64,000 nucleotides of DNA. Origin: JBMNUM01 sp050946275. GTDB taxonomy: Bacteria; Actinomycetota; Coriobacteriia; Coriobacteriales; CADBOM01. Shown here one piece after another: positions 18,341 through 26,604 of the stretch. Positions within the stretch are counted from its first letter, which is position 1. Every line of letters starts with the position of its first letter. The notes under the pieces are model-generated. The model ran no database searches. It saw nothing but the letters and a program-made list of their open reading frames with translations, and had not been told where the DNA came from. The DNA is taken from positions 53,233 to 117,232 of the forward strand of contig JBMNUM010000004.1 of assembly GCA_050946275.1 (NCBI GenBank), in the 5' to 3' direction. The translations under genes and the position numbers were made by a program.

Positions 18341-19612
18341 TTACTTGCTGAGCATGAAATCGATTGCGCGATCGGAGGCATGGCCGTCATTCGAGGCGCA
18401 GAATCGGTCATAGTATTCCGTGTAGCTTGTGAGGGCAAAGGGATCTATGCTCTCAATCTGCTTGTGCAGTTCATCTTGGTTGTAGCAAATCTCCCCGGCT
18501 CGATATTCCTTGGAGGTCATATCGTAGTAAACATCTCGCAAGGACATGTAGCGTTCGAGATCGGGAACAAAGTAGACAACGGGCTTTCTCGAGCAGTACC
18601 AATCGTGAGCGATCGAAGAATAGTCGGCGATCATCACGTCGGCCGTGCACATGACTTCGTGCGCATCGTCGTAGCCGCTCACATCGATAACGTGGTTCGG
18701 GAGCTCCACGAGCTTCCCATCGGCATCGCTCATGTGGTGAGCGCGGATGAGCAGGTAGGCATCGTCGGGCACGTGCTTCATGAACTCTTCGGGGTCGAGC
18801 AGCAGGTCGAACTTGAACTTCCATCCGGCGATGAGCCCTCCGTCGCGCCAGGTGGGAGCGTAAAGGTACACCGGAGACTCGGCGGGAATCCCCAGCTCCT
18901 GGCGCATGCGCGCCCTCACCTTCTCGTAGCGTGGCGTATCGAAGAAGATGTCGTTGGCGGGATACCCGATATCGAGGATGGGGCCGCGATATCGGAAGCA
19001 TGTCCTGAAGCGCTCCTTCGACCAGGCATTCGGCGCAAGCAGCGCATTCCAGCCCGTCGACTTTGCAAAGAAGTTACCCGATGTCCCGCGCAACGGATGA
19101 TCGGATTTTCTATCCCAGTGCAGGCTCTTATAGGGCGTCCCGTGCCATGTCTGCAGGTAGAAGCTCTCTGTTCGATGGAACCAGATGGGAAACCCGGTGT
19201 TGTTGACCAGATAGTGCGACTTGGCAAGATATTCGTAGTACTCGTCCGTGCTGCGCTTCACGACGATGGTGTTTCCATCCACGGAATCCGGGTCGCCATC
19301 GTAGCCCCACACGTAGGTGTAATCGGGGTAGCGCTCGAGCATGCGCTCGTAGATATAGCGTGGGTTGCCGGTCCACTGCCTGCCGAGATTGCTCTCGAAA
19401 AAGACCATCTTCTTGTCGACGGGCTTCTTGCATGCCCTCCGGTATTGCCAGGGAATTCCCTCTCCCCGCCGGAATGCAAGCCGTGCGAACAGCTCTGGAT
19501 CCTCGGGAAAAACCGCTTTCTCGAGCTCCGGAATGTCCATGTTCTTGTATTTTGCAGATTCGCCGATGCGGAATCGTGCGCTGAGCGGCTGGAGGCCGGG
19601 ATACATGCCCAT
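18341..19612 (-). CDS. CDP-glycerol/ribitol-type polyol-phosphotransferase (TagB/TagF/TarL family)
   Basis: 423 aa, single TagF-type domain. It keeps the catalytic motifs lost in the 5911 fusion: LQTWHGTPYKSLHWD (WHGTPxKxL) and MIADYSSIAHDWYCSRKP. There are no membrane segments; such proteins bind the membrane peripherally and add glycerol- or ribitol-phosphate to the undecaprenyl-linked acceptor. With TarI and TarJ in this window, CDP-ribitol is a likely donor, but primase, polymerase and glycerol versus ribitol cannot be told from sequence alone. First gene of a minus-strand pair with the aminotransferase, divergent from the gene at 19736. Confidence 0.88.
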   Translation of the reverse strand: MGMYPGLQPLSARFRIGESAKYKNMDIPELEKAVFPEDPELFARLAFRRGEGIPWQYRRACKKPVDKKMVFFESNLGRQWTGNPRYIYERMLERYPDYTYVWGYDGDPDSVDGNTIVVKRSTDEYYEYLAKSHYLVNNTGFPIWFHRTESFYLQTWHGTPYKSLHWDRKSDHPLRGTSGNFFAKSTGWNALLAPNAWSKERFRTCFRYRGPILDIGYPANDIFFDTPRYEKVRARMRQELGIPAESPVYLYAPTWRDGGLIAGWKFKFDLLLDPEEFMKHVPDDAYLLIRAHHMSDADGKLVELPNHVIDVSGYDDAHEVMCTADVMIADYSSIAHDWYCSRKPVVYFVPDLERYMSLRDVYYDMTSKEYRAGEICYNQDELHKQIESIDPFALTSYTEYYDRFCASNDGHASDRAIDFMLSK

Positions 19613-19735
19613 GCTGTACTCTCCCTCGGTTGCTTCGCGTACCGAGAACTAATATTAGCATGCTGGCGGTTATAGTAAGATTGACTACATGCCAAATGCA
19701 GAAATGCAGGAAAACCGTATCGAACGGACTTGTAT

Positions 19736-22138
19736 ATGACAGCAGAGACCAATCCCGAGGCACAAGGACAGGAACCGGAAGTTTCCATCGTCTGCATCAC
19801 CTACAACCAGGAGGACTACATCATCACCGCGATGGAGAGCTTCCTGATGCAGGAGACGAATTTCCCGTTCAACATCATCGTGAGCGATGACTGCTCGACA
19901 GACGGCACGCCGGACATCATCCAGGCGTATGCCGACCTGTATCCGGGGAAAGTCGTCCCCATCCTGCGCACCGAGAATTGCGGTGGTCCGAAGAACCTGC
20001 GCCTTTCCTGCCAGGCCGCGACTGCGAAATACATCGCGCTGTGCGAGGGCGACGACTACTGGACCGATCCGCACAAGCTCCAGAAGCAATACGATGTGAT
20101 GGAGGCAAATCCCGAGGCATACGCCTGCTTCGCCGAGACCGAGATCATCGCGAACAAGGGCTGGTATCTCGAGGACTATTACAACAAGGACGCCTACGGG
20201 CGCATGCTCATTCCGAGCGGGATTCCCGACTTCGTGCCGGGTACCACGAGGTACACGGCGGCCGAGTACATCTCCAGCGGCATCCAGGCGCACACCTCGA
20301 CGCTGTTCTACCGCTGGAAGCAGGACATGCCGTTCCTGCCGGAATACGACGAGCTCTTCGCCGGCGACAACGCCTTCTTCATGATGAACCTCGCCTATGG
20401 CCCGGCCATCTTCATCCCCGAGGTCATGACGGCGTACCGCAAGACCGACGACAACCGCTCCGCCATCGCCTTCAAGGAGTGGCGCGAGAATGCGCTCACC
20501 GTGCAGAAGAGCTGGATCAAGGTGTGCGAGTACCTGCGCGATTGGTATTCGCAGTTCAACTTCGACCAGCCCACGATCACGGCCATCGACAACAGGATGA
20601 AGTTCGCCATGCAGCATTACCTGCAGCAGCTGGTGGATGACAAGGACGTGGACGAGATCTGCAAGGTGTTCCAGGAGCATCCGCGCAGCGCGGTCGTCTC
20701 GCTGGGCACCTTCCTGGCGTACTACCGCAACATCAACGCCCTCGTGAAAGAATGGGGCTGGGGGCCGTACGTCGAGTACATCCGCAGCCCGCGCAACCGC
20801 GCGATGCTCGGCTATGGCGTCAGGGCGCACCGTGCGTTGAAGCAGCAGTTCCACAAGGTGAAGCGCGTGGCGGACGTGGGCATGACGACGGCCGAGTACT
20901 GGTCGGGCCTGCTCCACGAGAAGGACCCGAACACGTGGATTATCACCTCGTTCAGGCGGCGCGGCTACCTCGACAACACGCGCTACCTCTACGAGTACGC
21001 CTGCTCGCACAATCCGGAGCTCAACCTCGTGTGGATCACCGACAACAAGGACGTGTACGAGGAGCTCTCCGAGCAGGGTCTTCCCGTCGAGATGACCGAT
21101 TCTCCGGAGGGCAAGGCCGTCATCCGCCGTGCGAGCGTCGCGATCACCGACCACTTTAAGTCCACCGACTACAACGGCACCGTGTTCGGCAAGGGCACGA
21201 AGGTCGTGCAGCTGTGGCATGGATCGGGCGTCAAGGGCATGAAGAACCTCGGCAACACGAAGGAGAAGCACGTCGTCTACAGCGCCGACATCTTCGAGAA
21301 TCCGGCTGACGACATGCAGACGAGGGTCAAGAAGCTCATCAAGCGCATCCTCGTCGAGCCCCGTCGCGAGCTGCACGAGCGCTACCTGATGTTCCTCGTC
21401 GCCAACAACCAGGACCGCATCAACGAGGGCGGCGACTGGCACATCCCCGACAAGCGCATGTTCGTCAACGGCACGCCGCGCGACGCCCTCCTCGTCAAGG
21501 TTGCCAACGGATACGAGACGCGCGAGATGATGGCGCAACGGGTTGAGAATCCCGATGTCAAGTACCGCGTCATCTACGCGCCGACGTACCGCTACGACCC
21601 GGCGCGCGAGTACCACATGATCGACTCGCTGTGCGAGTACATGCCCGAGATCGACAAGTTCCTCGACGAGCGCGACGGCGAGTTCGTCATCCGCCTGCAT
21701 CCGCACACGTGGCGCAATTACTCAGAGATGCTCGAGTGGGCGATGCTCGAGACCAAGCACATCCGCGTTGACAAGTCGCAGGACGTCTACGCGCTGCTCG
21801 GCAGCTACGATGCGCTCATCTCCGACTATTCGTCCATCGCGACGGATTACCTGCTCTTCGATCGGCCGATGGTGTTCTACCGTCCCGACCACGAGGAGTT
21901 CCTCGCGGACGAGAACGACCTCCGCTACGACCCGATGGAATACAATCCCGGTCCGAGCGAGACGACGTGGGAGGGCGTGGTCGAGCGGCTGCGCGAGTAC
22001 TACGACGATCCGACGAAGGATTCCGAGTGGCGCCAGCGCATCTGCGCCGAGGTGTTCGATCCGGCGGTCAACGACGAGCACAATTCCGCGCGCGTGATCG
22101 AGGAGATCAAGCGCAGGCTGGCAAGCGGCGAGTACTAG
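19736..22138 (+). CDS. GT2 glycosyltransferase fused to an intact TagF/TarL-type polyol-phosphotransferase
   Basis: 800 aa from ATG at 19736; a TTG at 19730 would add two residues. Residues about 12-240 are a GT2 domain with DDCSTDGTPDI and CEGDDYWTDP. Residues about 395-795 are a TagF-type domain with QLWHGSGVKGM (catalytic His), VIRLHPHTW and LISDYSSIATDYLLFDRP. One polypeptide could therefore add both a sugar and a polyol phosphate, as in polymers whose repeat unit alternates the two. Same architecture as 5911-8199, but here both active sites look complete. Followed after 9 bases by the ATP-grasp gene. Confidence 0.88.
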   Translation: MTAETNPEAQGQEPEVSIVCITYNQEDYIITAMESFLMQETNFPFNIIVSDDCSTDGTPDIIQAYADLYPGKVVPILRTENCGGPKNLRLSCQAATAKYIALCEGDDYWTDPHKLQKQYDVMEANPEAYACFAETEIIANKGWYLEDYYNKDAYGRMLIPSGIPDFVPGTTRYTAAEYISSGIQAHTSTLFYRWKQDMPFLPEYDELFAGDNAFFMMNLAYGPAIFIPEVMTAYRKTDDNRSAIAFKEWRENALTVQKSWIKVCEYLRDWYSQFNFDQPTITAIDNRMKFAMQHYLQQLVDDKDVDEICKVFQEHPRSAVVSLGTFLAYYRNINALVKEWGWGPYVEYIRSPRNRAMLGYGVRAHRALKQQFHKVKRVADVGMTTAEYWSGLLHEKDPNTWIITSFRRRGYLDNTRYLYEYACSHNPELNLVWITDNKDVYEELSEQGLPVEMTDSPEGKAVIRRASVAITDHFKSTDYNGTVFGKGTKVVQLWHGSGVKGMKNLGNTKEKHVVYSADIFENPADDMQTRVKKLIKRILVEPRRELHERYLMFLVANNQDRINEGGDWHIPDKRMFVNGTPRDALLVKVANGYETREMMAQRVENPDVKYRVIYAPTYRYDPAREYHMIDSLCEYMPEIDKFLDERDGEFVIRLHPHTWRNYSEMLEWAMLETKHIRVDKSQDVYALLGSYDALISDYSSIATDYLLFDRPMVFYRPDHEEFLADENDLRYDPMEYNPGPSETTWEGVVERLREYYDDPTKDSEWRQRICAEVFDPAVNDEHNSARVIEEIKRRLASGEY

Positions 22139-22147
22139 GGAGAGGCT

Positions 22148-23440
22148 ATGGAGACGATTCGTGTTTTGGTATTTCCCTGCGGTTCCGAGATCGGCCTGGA
22201 GCTGCACCGTTCGTTCAAGGACATTCGCTTCATCGAGCTCCATGGCGCTGCGAGCGTCGAGGACCATGGCTCGTTCGTCTACAAGAACTACCATGGCGGC
22301 GTCCCGTTCCTCAGCGACCCGGCGTTTGACGAGGAGTTCGTCAAGCTCGTGACCGACCTGCAGATCGATGCGGTCTTCCCCGCGCTCGACGACGCCATCG
22401 TCAAACTCACGGACATTGCCGACAAGCTGCCGTGCAAGGTCATCTCCGCGAGTCAGCGCACCGCGGACATCTGCCGCGACAAGGAGATCACCTACGAGTT
22501 CTTCAAGGACACGTGGTTCAATCCGAAGACCTACGCGGGCGTCGAGGACGTGCCCGGCTATCCCGTCATCATCAAGCCCGCCATCGGCCAGGGATCGGCC
22601 GGTTTCAAGATCATCAACAGCGCAGAGGAGCTCGCCTTCGAGCTGTCCGAGCGCACGGCCCGCCAGGTGATCTGCGAGTATCTGCCGGGCGAGGAGTACA
22701 CCATCGACTGCTTCACCAACCGCCATGGCGAGTTGCTCTACAGCTCCCAGCGCGTGCGTAACCGCAGGAAGATGGGCATCAGCGTGAACACCTATCTCAC
22801 GGCACCCGACGACGTGGTGCGCCAGATCGGCCTCACGATCAACGAGCGCCTCGACATGCGCGGCATGTGGTTCTTCCAGCTCAAGCGCAACGTGGACGGC
22901 GAGTACCGCCTGCTCGAGGTGGCGCCGCGCGTCGCCGGTTCCATGGGGCTCAACCGCGCGGTTGGCGTCAACCTGCCGCTGCTCGCCGTGATGGACGCCT
23001 TCGACATCGACGTGTCCGTCATGCCGCAGTTCGACCAGTGCATGGTCGACCGCGCGCTCGACTGCGTCTTTGCGGTGGACTGCCCCTACGACGAGGTCTA
23101 CCTCGACTTCGACGACACGCTCGTGAAGGATGGAAAGGTGCTGCTGCCGACGGTGGCGTTCCTCTACCAATGCCGCAACGAGGGCAAGGCGGTGCACCTG
23201 CTCAGCCGCCACACGAAGAACATCCACGAGAGCCTTGCGGCCGCGGGCATCAGCGAGGACCTCTTCGCGAGCATCACCGTCATCGACGACGGCGAGAAGA
23301 AGAGCGGCTACATCAAGCCGGACGCCCCCGCGATCTTCATCGACGACTCGTTCGCCGAGCGCAAGGACGTGCACGAGAAGACGGGCATCAAGGTGTTCGG
23401 CCTCGATAACCTCGACGTGCTCATCAACCACAAGGGATAA
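22148..23440 (+). CDS. ATP-grasp enzyme fused to a HAD-like domain
   Basis: 430 aa. Residues about 1-310 form a carbamoyl-phosphate-synthase-like ATP-grasp ligase (VIIKPAIGQGSAGFKII for the ATP loop, ICEYLPGEEYTIDCF, LLEVAPRVAGSM with the metal-binding Glu). Residues about 315-430 are a HAD-like domain beginning with VYLDFDDTLVKDG (motif I DxD), with FIDDSFAERKD as the acidic motif. ATP-grasp enzymes join a carboxylate to an amine or thiol; the HAD part could be a phosphatase. The substrate is unknown. Its place between TagF and GtrA genes suggests a modification of the surface polymer, perhaps an amide-linked substituent. Confidence 0.8.
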   Translation: METIRVLVFPCGSEIGLELHRSFKDIRFIELHGAASVEDHGSFVYKNYHGGVPFLSDPAFDEEFVKLVTDLQIDAVFPALDDAIVKLTDIADKLPCKVISASQRTADICRDKEITYEFFKDTWFNPKTYAGVEDVPGYPVIIKPAIGQGSAGFKIINSAEELAFELSERTARQVICEYLPGEEYTIDCFTNRHGELLYSSQRVRNRRKMGISVNTYLTAPDDVVRQIGLTINERLDMRGMWFFQLKRNVDGEYRLLEVAPRVAGSMGLNRAVGVNLPLLAVMDAFDIDVSVMPQFDQCMVDRALDCVFAVDCPYDEVYLDFDDTLVKDGKVLLPTVAFLYQCRNEGKAVHLLSRHTKNIHESLAAAGISEDLFASITVIDDGEKKSGYIKPDAPAIFIDDSFAERKDVHEKTGIKVFGLDNLDVLINHKG

Positions 23441-23442
23441 CG

Positions 23443-23859
23443 GTGACGGAGCAGGAGGACAGGTCGAGCGCTCCGACGTCGAGCAAGCGCGAGATTGCCG
23501 GGCAAGGCCTGCGGTACCTGCTCGTCGGAGGGTCGAGCGCGCTGATCGAGCTCGCGTTGTTCCACCTCCTGCATTCGGTGCTGACCCTTGCGGTGGCACC
23601 CTCCAACATCACGGCCATCGTCGTGGCCACCGCATGCAATTTCCTGCTGAACCGCAGCCTCGCGTTCAAGAGCACGTCGAACCCGGTGCGCAGCCTCGTT
23701 CTCTATCTGATTCTCTTCGCGGTGAACATGACGTTCTCGACGCTCGTCATCGGCGCACTCGAACCCATGGGCGTGCCGGCAACCCTCGCGAAGCTCGGCA
23801 CGATGTGCTGCATCGTGATCTGGAACTTCGTCCTCTACCGCAAGGTAATCTTCAAGTAG
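23443..23859 (+). CDS. gtrA: GtrA/GtcA-family membrane protein (lipid-linked sugar flippase)
   Basis: 138 aa with four membrane helices and the family N-terminus GLRYLLVGGSSALIELALF; ACNFLLNRSLAFKS is the usual loop after helix two and WNFVLYRKVIFK the typical end. GtrA/GtcA proteins are thought to flip undecaprenyl-phosphate-sugar outward. It is probably the partner of the GtrB-like transferase (16055) and the YfhO protein (12966). GTG start two bases after the previous stop. Confidence 0.9.
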   Translation: MTEQEDRSSAPTSSKREIAGQGLRYLLVGGSSALIELALFHLLHSVLTLAVAPSNITAIVVATACNFLLNRSLAFKSTSNPVRSLVLYLILFAVNMTFSTLVIGALEPMGVPATLAKLGTMCCIVIWNFVLYRKVIFK

Positions 23860-23966
23860 GCGCGAGGCGTCAGGGAGAAGCCCCAGTTATTCCGCTGCCG
23901 GATACGGTGTTTGGAAAGGGGCGAAGCTGCCACCGGGCGCCGTCTCGACCGCCGTCTCAACCGTTT

Positions 23967-23996
23967 TGTGCGAAATAGGATGTCCCTTTTCGCACA
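23967..23996. terminator. Imperfect palindrome between convergent genes
   Basis: Arms tgtgcgaaataggat and gtcccttttcgcaca meet with no loop and three mismatches. A second, weaker inverted repeat follows at about 24016-24063 (ttttcac...aggacgt against acgtccctaagcg...gaaaa). Both lie between gtrA (+) and tarI (-). The core resembles the 17153-17190 palindrome. Confidence 0.5.
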
Positions 23997-24127
23997 TAAG
24001 GGCAATCCCATCCCATTTTTCACGGAATAGGACGTTCCATACGTCCCTAAGCGAAAGAAAAGGGCGTGGACTGGGGCGTGGGTTGGAGCGTAGATCGGGG
24101 CGTGGCCAGCAGCTCTCTTGTCGCAGC

Positions 24128-24844
24128 CTACTCGTCGGCCATCATGGCGCGGGCGACGCGGAGGTCCTGCGGGTAGGTGATCTTCATGTTCGAGGCATCG
24201 CCGTCCACGAGCGCGACCGTCTCCCCGCGGAGCACGAACACCTTGCAGGCATCCGTGAGGCTGGCAGACTCCTCCTCGCTCAGGCCCCCGACGAGCTCGG
24301 CGAGCTTCGCGAGGTTGAACGACTGGGGCGTCTGGCCCTGGTAGAGGTTCCGGCGCTCGGGGATGGTCGAGATGGCGGAGCCGTCGAGGCTCTCGACGAT
24401 CGTGTCCGTCGCGGGGATGACGGTATCGCAGGCGCCGAACTCGCGTGCGGCGGCGATGTTGTCCTCGATCATCCGATAGCTCACGAAGGGCCTCACGGCA
24501 TCGTGCGTCACGAGCACGGTGTCGGCATCGGTGGCGAAGTTATCCTGCACGTAGGCGATGGCGTTGTTCACCGTGTCGCTGCGCCGGGCGCCGCCCGCCG
24601 TCACGCGGATCTGCTCCGCATATTCGCCGCAATGCTTGGCGATGAGGTCGCTCGTCTGGCGCACCCACTCGGCGGGGCTCAGGACGACGACGGCGTCGAA
24701 CTTGCCGGAGGCGCAGAACTTCTCGATGGTGTGGATGATGATGGGCTTGCCGCCGAGCATCTGGAACTGTTTGGGCTTGTCGACGTTTCCCATCCTCGTT
24801 CCCGATCCGCCGGCCAGGATAGCCGCGTAAACGTTCATTGCCAT
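24128..24844 (-). CDS. tarI: Ribitol-5-phosphate cytidylyltransferase (TarI); IspD family
   Basis: 238 aa from the ATG at 24844, which has GGGAGG five bases upstream; ATG at 24838 is the alternative. IspD/TarI fold with ILAGGSGTRMGNVDKPKQF, VTHDAVRPF and NLYQGQTPQSFN. The GNV-KPKQF, DTVI-A-DTIV and QGQTPQSFN forms are closer to TarI/Bcs1 than to isoprenoid IspD. It makes CDP-ribitol from CTP and D-ribitol 5-phosphate. The call is reinforced by a very TarJ-like gene at 31136. A role as the cell's IspD cannot be fully excluded. Confidence 0.8.
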   Translation of the reverse strand: MAMNVYAAILAGGSGTRMGNVDKPKQFQMLGGKPIIIHTIEKFCASGKFDAVVVLSPAEWVRQTSDLIAKHCGEYAEQIRVTAGGARRSDTVNNAIAYVQDNFATDADTVLVTHDAVRPFVSYRMIEDNIAAAREFGACDTVIPATDTIVESLDGSAISTIPERRNLYQGQTPQSFNLAKLAELVGGLSEEESASLTDACKVFVLRGETVALVDGDASNMKITYPQDLRVARAMMADE

Positions 24845-24993
24845 GAGCGCCTCCCGCATAGTCGTGGTTGTCAGTCCCATAGTAGCAGACACCGGATGGG
24901 TCGGAGAGCCGTCCTTTGATTCATCCGGCCGAGTCGTAGCGTAGAACGTGCCTTGCTTTTGTTAGAGTATCTGTATCTATGCGGTTTTGATAT

Positions 24994-26604
24994 ATGGATG
25001 GCCGTACCGAAGGATCGTTTTTGACGCAGCTTTATTCATTCCAGTTCCTCGCCTTCCTGGTGGTGGCCCTCGCGGCCTACTACGCGGTCGGTCGCATATT
25101 CCACAAGGGACAGTGGATCGTGCTGCTCGTCGCGAGCATGGGGTTCTACCTGTGCTCGGGCTGGCAGAACATCTTCTTCATCCTGTTCACCGCCGTGACT
25201 GTCTGGTTGCTCGGCCTGGCGTTCTCGAAGTATGACGCGCGATGTAAGGAGCTCCGCGGAGCCACGAGCGACAAGGCGGAGCGGAAGGCCATAAAGAAGC
25301 GGTTCGCCAAGCGCAAGTGGGTCGTGCTACTCGTCGGTCTCATCGTCAACTTCGGCGTCCTCGGCTACATGAAGTACTGGAACACCCTGTTGCAGGGATT
25401 CGGCGCCGGCGATGCCTTCACGGCCTCGGAGCTGCTGCTGCCGCTCGGCATCTCGTTCTACACGTTCCAGTCAATCGCCTATCTCATCGACACGTACAAC
25501 GGCAAGTACGACCCGGAGCGCAACTTCGCGAAGTTCCTGCTGTTCGTGTCGTTCTTCCCGCAGCTGATCCAGGGACCCATCAACCGCTACGATGCGCTCG
25601 CCGAGCAGCTCTACGCCACGCGCCGCCTCGATTTGCAGATGGCCAAGCGGGGCGCGATTCTCTTCGGTTTCGGCATGATGAAGAAATACGCCATCGCCAA
25701 CGTGCTGTTCTCGGTGGTGAACAACGTCCTCGACAGCGTCGACCCCGGCATCCCGGGTTCGGTGGTCGTGTTCGGCATCCTGCTCTACTCGGCGCAGCAA
25801 TACGCCGACTTCTCCGGCGGCATCGACATGGTGCGCGGCGTGTCGCAGCTCTTCGGCATCGAGATGGCCGAGAACTTCCGGCAGCCGTACTTCTCCGTCT
25901 CGCTGGCAGACTTCTGGCGCAGGTGGCACATCACCCTGGGCGCCTGGATGCGCGACTACGTCTTCTACCCGTTCGCGCTGCGCCCGACCATGGGCAAGCT
26001 CGGCAAATGGGCGGGCAAGCACATGGGCAAGCACATGGGTCGGACGTTGCCTGCCTGCCTGGCCAACATCCTCGTGTTCTTCCTCGTCGGCCTCTGGCAT
26101 GGAGCCGATGCGCACTTCATCACCTGGGGTCTCTACAACGGCATCGTCATCGCGCTGGCCGACCTGTGCGCACCGCTGTTCACGCGCATGAACACGGCGC
26201 TCCATGTGAACATGGAGGGGCGCGCGCACCATATCTTCTGCGTCATCCGCACGTTCATCGTGGTGAACATCGGCTGGTACTTCGACCGCATCTACAACTT
26301 CGGCGACTGCCTCACCGCGCTGCACAACACGGTGTTCAACTTCGACCCCGGCCTCCTGTGGGCATGGCTCAACGCGCATCCGCTCGACGGCTTCCAGGCG
26401 CGCATCATCATCGCGGCCATCGGCTGCCTCATCGTGTTCATCGTCAGCCTGCGAAAGGAGCACGGCGTCGATGTGACAGGAAGGCTCTTGAACCTCAACA
26501 TCGTCGTGCGCTGCATCATCTACGGCTTGGTTTTCTTCTTCACCGTGTACGCGTTCATCTACGCACCGGCAAGCGGAGGGGGGTTCATGTATGCCAACTT
26601 CTAA
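24994..26604 (+). CDS. dltB: MBOAT O-acyltransferase, DltB/AlgI-like
   Basis: 536 aa polytopic protein, about 10-12 helices. The MBOAT core is visible: SFYTFQSIAYLID, FPQLIQGPINRY, YFSVSLADFWRRWHITL and the catalytic His in FLVGLWHGADAHFITWG. DltB-type MBOATs take an aminoacyl group from the carrier protein and pass it through the membrane, for final transfer to teichoic acid. First gene of the Dlt-like operon; its end overlaps the SGNH gene by 14 bases. ATG at 24994 is used; the hydrophobic part begins about 12 residues later. Confidence 0.9.
   Translation: MDGRTEGSFLTQLYSFQFLAFLVVALAAYYAVGRIFHKGQWIVLLVASMGFYLCSGWQNIFFILFTAVTVWLLGLAFSKYDARCKELRGATSDKAERKAIKKRFAKRKWVVLLVGLIVNFGVLGYMKYWNTLLQGFGAGDAFTASELLLPLGISFYTFQSIAYLIDTYNGKYDPERNFAKFLLFVSFFPQLIQGPINRYDALAEQLYATRRLDLQMAKRGAILFGFGMMKKYAIANVLFSVVNNVLDSVDPGIPGSVVVFGILLYSAQQYADFSGGIDMVRGVSQLFGIEMAENFRQPYFSVSLADFWRRWHITLGAWMRDYVFYPFALRPTMGKLGKWAGKHMGKHMGRTLPACLANILVFFLVGLWHGADAHFITWGLYNGIVIALADLCAPLFTRMNTALHVNMEGRAHHIFCVIRTFIVVNIGWYFDRIYNFGDCLTALHNTVFNFDPGLLWAWLNAHPLDGFQARIIIAAIGCLIVFIVSLRKEHGVDVTGRLLNLNIVVRCIIYGLVFFFTVYAFIYAPASGGGFMYANF

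Noticed and set aside
24128..24844. Annotation of the cytidylyltransferase as isoprenoid IspD
   Set aside because: Not excluded, but the residues around GNV-KPKQF and QGQTPQSFN, the polymer context and the TarJ gene favour TarI.
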